NCBI GenBank assembly: GCA_041821265.1
Contig: JBGUEQ010000008.1
Location: 1-64,000 of the forward strand
Origin: Lachnotalea sp041821265
GTDB lineage: Bacteria > Bacillota > Clostridia > Lachnospirales > Lachnospiraceae
Length of the DNA stretch: 64,000 bases
Direction: 5' to 3'
Position numbers and translations under genes: made by a program. This document shows, in pieces, positions 61,973-64,000 of the stretch. Under the pieces are notes generated by a model, which was not told where the DNA came from, made no database searches, and saw only the letters and a program-made list of their open reading frames with translations. How positions within the stretch are numbered: position 1 is the first letter of the stretch; each line of letters opens with the position of its first letter.

Positions 61973-64000
61973 CTATTTTACTATTATCTTACACGTTACT
62001 TTTTTCCCACTAGCACTCTTCAAGGTAATCGTTGCTTTGCCTTTTTTCTTGGCAACTATTTTACCTTTTTTATTTACAGTAGCAACCTTTTTATTGCTGC
62101 TTGTCCAAGTAATCTTATCAGTTGCTGAAATTGGTGTTTGTGTTACTTCTAAGGTTGTATACTCACCCTTTTTAAGGGTTGCCTTTTTCTTATTTAATTT
62201 CAGTTTGGATGTTGTCACGGCACTTTTTACTACTTTAACTTTGCAGGTTGCTGTTGCTCCGCTTTCCATGGTTACTGTTATATTCGTATATTTTGTTCCT
62301 GTTTTTACTCCTTTAAGTGAAATAATACCATTCTTCAAACTAGCTTTTACAGATTTAGAAGAGGACTTTACACTTTTTATCTTATCGTTTGCATTACTAC
62401 TTTTACTAATTACTAATGCCTTTGTTGTCTTTCCTTTTTGTAGCTTAAACTTTTTTGCATTTAACTTAATACTTCCTTTATTTACTGTTATAGTACAAAT
62501 TGCTGATTTCCCATTACTACTTGCCGTTATCTGACAAGTACCTGGTCCTTTTGCTATGACTTGACCATTGGTTACGGTTGCTACTTCTATATTATTACTA
62601 GTCCAAGCTGTGAAACCCGATACACCTTGGGGATAGAGGGAAGCTATCAAAGTGTTATTATCTCCATACTCTAATACTAGAGATATTGTATTCAGTGTAA
62701 TTCCTTGAACGGTTATTGGTGCTGTTACAGTTGCATCACTGGTCACTGTTACATCACAATATAATTTATAATATTCACCTGTATCAAAACAATACATGGT
62801 CGCTATTATTCTAGTACTTCCCGCACCCTTTGCTACTATATTCCCACTTTCAGATACGCTTGCCACATTAACGTTCTCTGTATCCCATGTAATTGGAGTT
62901 ACATTTGTATTACCTGATACAGTTGCAGCCATTGTATAGGTTTCGCCATTTTTCAGTACTACTGATGTTGTATTTATGGTTAAGGTTGGTGAAATAATCG
63001 GTGCTTTCACCGTAATTTCTATGATATCAAACATACCTCTTATTTGTACTGCAATATTCACAGTGCCAGTTCCTACAATGGTAACTAGTCCTGTATCTGA
63101 AATAGTAGCTATCGCCGTATTGTTACTATAAAACGTTGGTGTTTCTGTTGTATTTCTCGGTGTCAGTATTGGTGTAAGTTGTAATGTTTGACCTACATTC
63201 ATTTGACAATCACTCTGACTCAATTTAATATCTTTTGCCAATATTTCTACTGGAGTATCTGGTTCTTCTACTGCATTTGGATCTGTAACAGTAACCGTTA
63301 TATATTCACTCTGAGCATTTGCTATAATCTCTTCTAAATATGAACAAGAAGATGCTTTTATCGTAGCGGTTCCCACTTTTAACGCTGTGACATTTCCATG
63401 TCTATCTATGCTTACCACATCATCATTACTTGTTACATGCCATTTAAAAATATCTGTTGTTTCTTCTGGAACTACCGTCGCACTAAACTGATAAACATCA
63501 TTTAATTTTAACGCCAATGCATATCCTGCATCTGTCTTAGTCACCTTATCATTTGTATCTATAGTTACACGAGTCGCTTTATTTTCATATGGGAGAACTT
63601 CAAAATCATAACTTACACATTGACCTTCACATTCCGCTTTTAAGGTAGCGGTACCTACTCCTATTGCTTTTAATATACTTGTTGTTGTATCATACGTAAC
63701 TACTGTTTCCCCCTCTGTTTGAGGATTTTGCGTAATACTTACCGTACTATTATTTACTAATGTCTCTGGTACTACCTTGATTGGCATTTCATATTCTGAA
63801 TTATTGACAATTCTGTTGACTTTTCCTTGTTTATTATTCTCAAAACTTGAATCAAATGTTATCGATGCTGCTCCACCATAAAATACTGATACATCAAAGC
63901 TTGCCGTTACACCACTTCTTTTTCCTGTTGCTGTTATGGTACAAGTACGTGGTGTCAAAATGTATGCATTTGACACTGTTAAAACATAATTTCCATCTAC
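61973..64000 (-). CDS. Multi-domain bacterial Ig-like (Big2) surface protein, 5' end outside the window
   Basis: The frame continues without a stop or convincing start to the window edge, so at least 676 residues of the C-terminus are seen. At least five Big2-type repeats are visible by their 'W-x-S-x-N-x-x-V-A-x-V-x-x-x-G-x-V-x-A-x-x-x-G-x-x-x-I' pattern, for example TWDTENVNVASVSESG, AWTSNNIEVATVTNG and TWTSSNKKVATVNKKG. The last 170 residues are very lysine-rich and end in the last repeat, with no LPxTG anchor. Probably secreted and cell-surface associated; the partner is unknown. Confidence 0.85.
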   Translation of the reverse strand, partial: VDGNYVLTVSNAYILTPRTCTITATGKRSGVTASFDVSVFYGGAASITFDSSFENNKQGKVNRIVNNSEYEMPIKVVPETLVNNSTVSITQNPQTEGETVVTYDTTTSILKAIGVGTATLKAECEGQCVSYDFEVLPYENKATRVTIDTNDKVTKTDAGYALALKLNDVYQFSATVVPEETTDIFKWHVTSNDDVVSIDRHGNVTALKVGTATIKASSCSYLEEIIANAQSEYITVTVTDPNAVEEPDTPVEILAKDIKLSQSDCQMNVGQTLQLTPILTPRNTTETPTFYSNNTAIATISDTGLVTIVGTGTVNIAVQIRGMFDIIEITVKAPIISPTLTINTTSVVLKNGETYTMAATVSGNTNVTPITWDTENVNVASVSESGNIVAKGAGSTRIIATMYCFDTGEYYKLYCDVTVTSDATVTAPITVQGITLNTISLVLEYGDNNTLIASLYPQGVSGFTAWTSNNIEVATVTNGQVIAKGPGTCQITASSNGKSAICTITVNKGSIKLNAKKFKLQKGKTTKALVISKSSNANDKIKSVKSSSKSVKASLKNGIISLKGVKTGTKYTNITVTMESGATATCKVKVVKSAVTTSKLKLNKKKATLKKGEYTTLEVTQTPISATDKITWTSSNKKVATVNKKGKIVAKKKGKATITLKSASGKKVTCKIIVK

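Noticed and set aside
1..64000. CRISPR arrays, tRNA, rRNA, phage structural genes
   Set aside because: No regularly spaced direct repeats, tRNA cloverleaf or rRNA signature was seen on either strand, and no capsid, tail or packaging genes accompany the recombinases.

Overview
The window is AT-rich with low-GC codon use, strong GGAGG ribosome binding sites, several radical enzymes, and anaerobic amino-acid reductase genes. There are no respiratory genes and no rRNA, tRNA or CRISPR. It reads as the chromosome of an anaerobic Clostridia (Lachnospiraceae-like) member. A beta-L-arabinofuranosidase beside hydroxyproline catabolism suggests a plant-matter degrader. Species is not asserted.

Region A (1-2700) is a graveyard: the tail of an IS91-like transposase with its small companion ORF, a type II toxin-antitoxin pair, and remnants of an S8 protease, an AgrC-like sensor kinase, a SPASM-like protein and an IS66 accessory gene.

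Region B (2831-17434) is the most novel part: a probable RiPP (ribosomally made, modified peptide) cluster on the minus strand. In transcription order it encodes a B12-binding radical SAM enzyme with an N-terminal PqqD-like recognition domain, a 44-residue precursor peptide ending in GSDWCATIK, a SAM methyltransferase, a radical SAM-SPASM enzyme, a NodU-type carbamoyltransferase, a SPASM protein without the radical SAM cysteines, UbiU-like and UbiV-like U32 proteins (probable O2-independent hydroxylase pair), an MFS exporter and an M28 peptidase. Upstream lie an IS110 remnant, a small secreted peptide (pheromone-like, ACG at its start position) and two tandem XRE/TPR regulators of the RRNPP quorum-sensing type.

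Region C (17683-22851) is mobile: two large serine recombinases (one lacking the catalytic serine region), a ParE-type toxin-antitoxin pair, an HNH endonuclease and the stump of a methyltransferase.

Region D (23049-51491) holds an S8 protease and thioredoxin, followed by a coherent hydroxyproline/proline regulon. Oligopeptide import (OppABCDF) and two proline-directed M24 peptidases supply imino acids. A glycyl radical trans-4-hydroxyproline dehydratase (HypD, with activase) makes pyrroline-5-carboxylate, ProC makes L-proline, the racemase makes D-proline, and PrdA/PrdB/PrdC reduce it to 5-aminovalerate. An aminotransferase and an iron alcohol dehydrogenase may take this to 5-hydroxyvalerate. 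A GH127 beta-L-arabinofuranosidase is co-transcribed with hypD, pointing to arabinosylated hydroxyproline glycoproteins (extensins) as substrate. PrdB and probably PrdC are cysteine rather than selenocysteine forms. Four copies of a 14-bp palindrome (consensus TAGACTnnAGTCTA) sit at promoters of this pathway, and two paralogous TetR regulators lie inside it.

Region E (51809-60012) is a nucleoside salvage operon: a BMP-family lipoprotein, an ABC transporter, a TrzA-type deaminase and deoxyribose-phosphate aldolase. It is divergent from a DeoR regulator with repeated TTTTAACATT boxes between them. The window ends with an ABC-F ATPase and the C-terminal part of a multi-Big2-domain surface protein.
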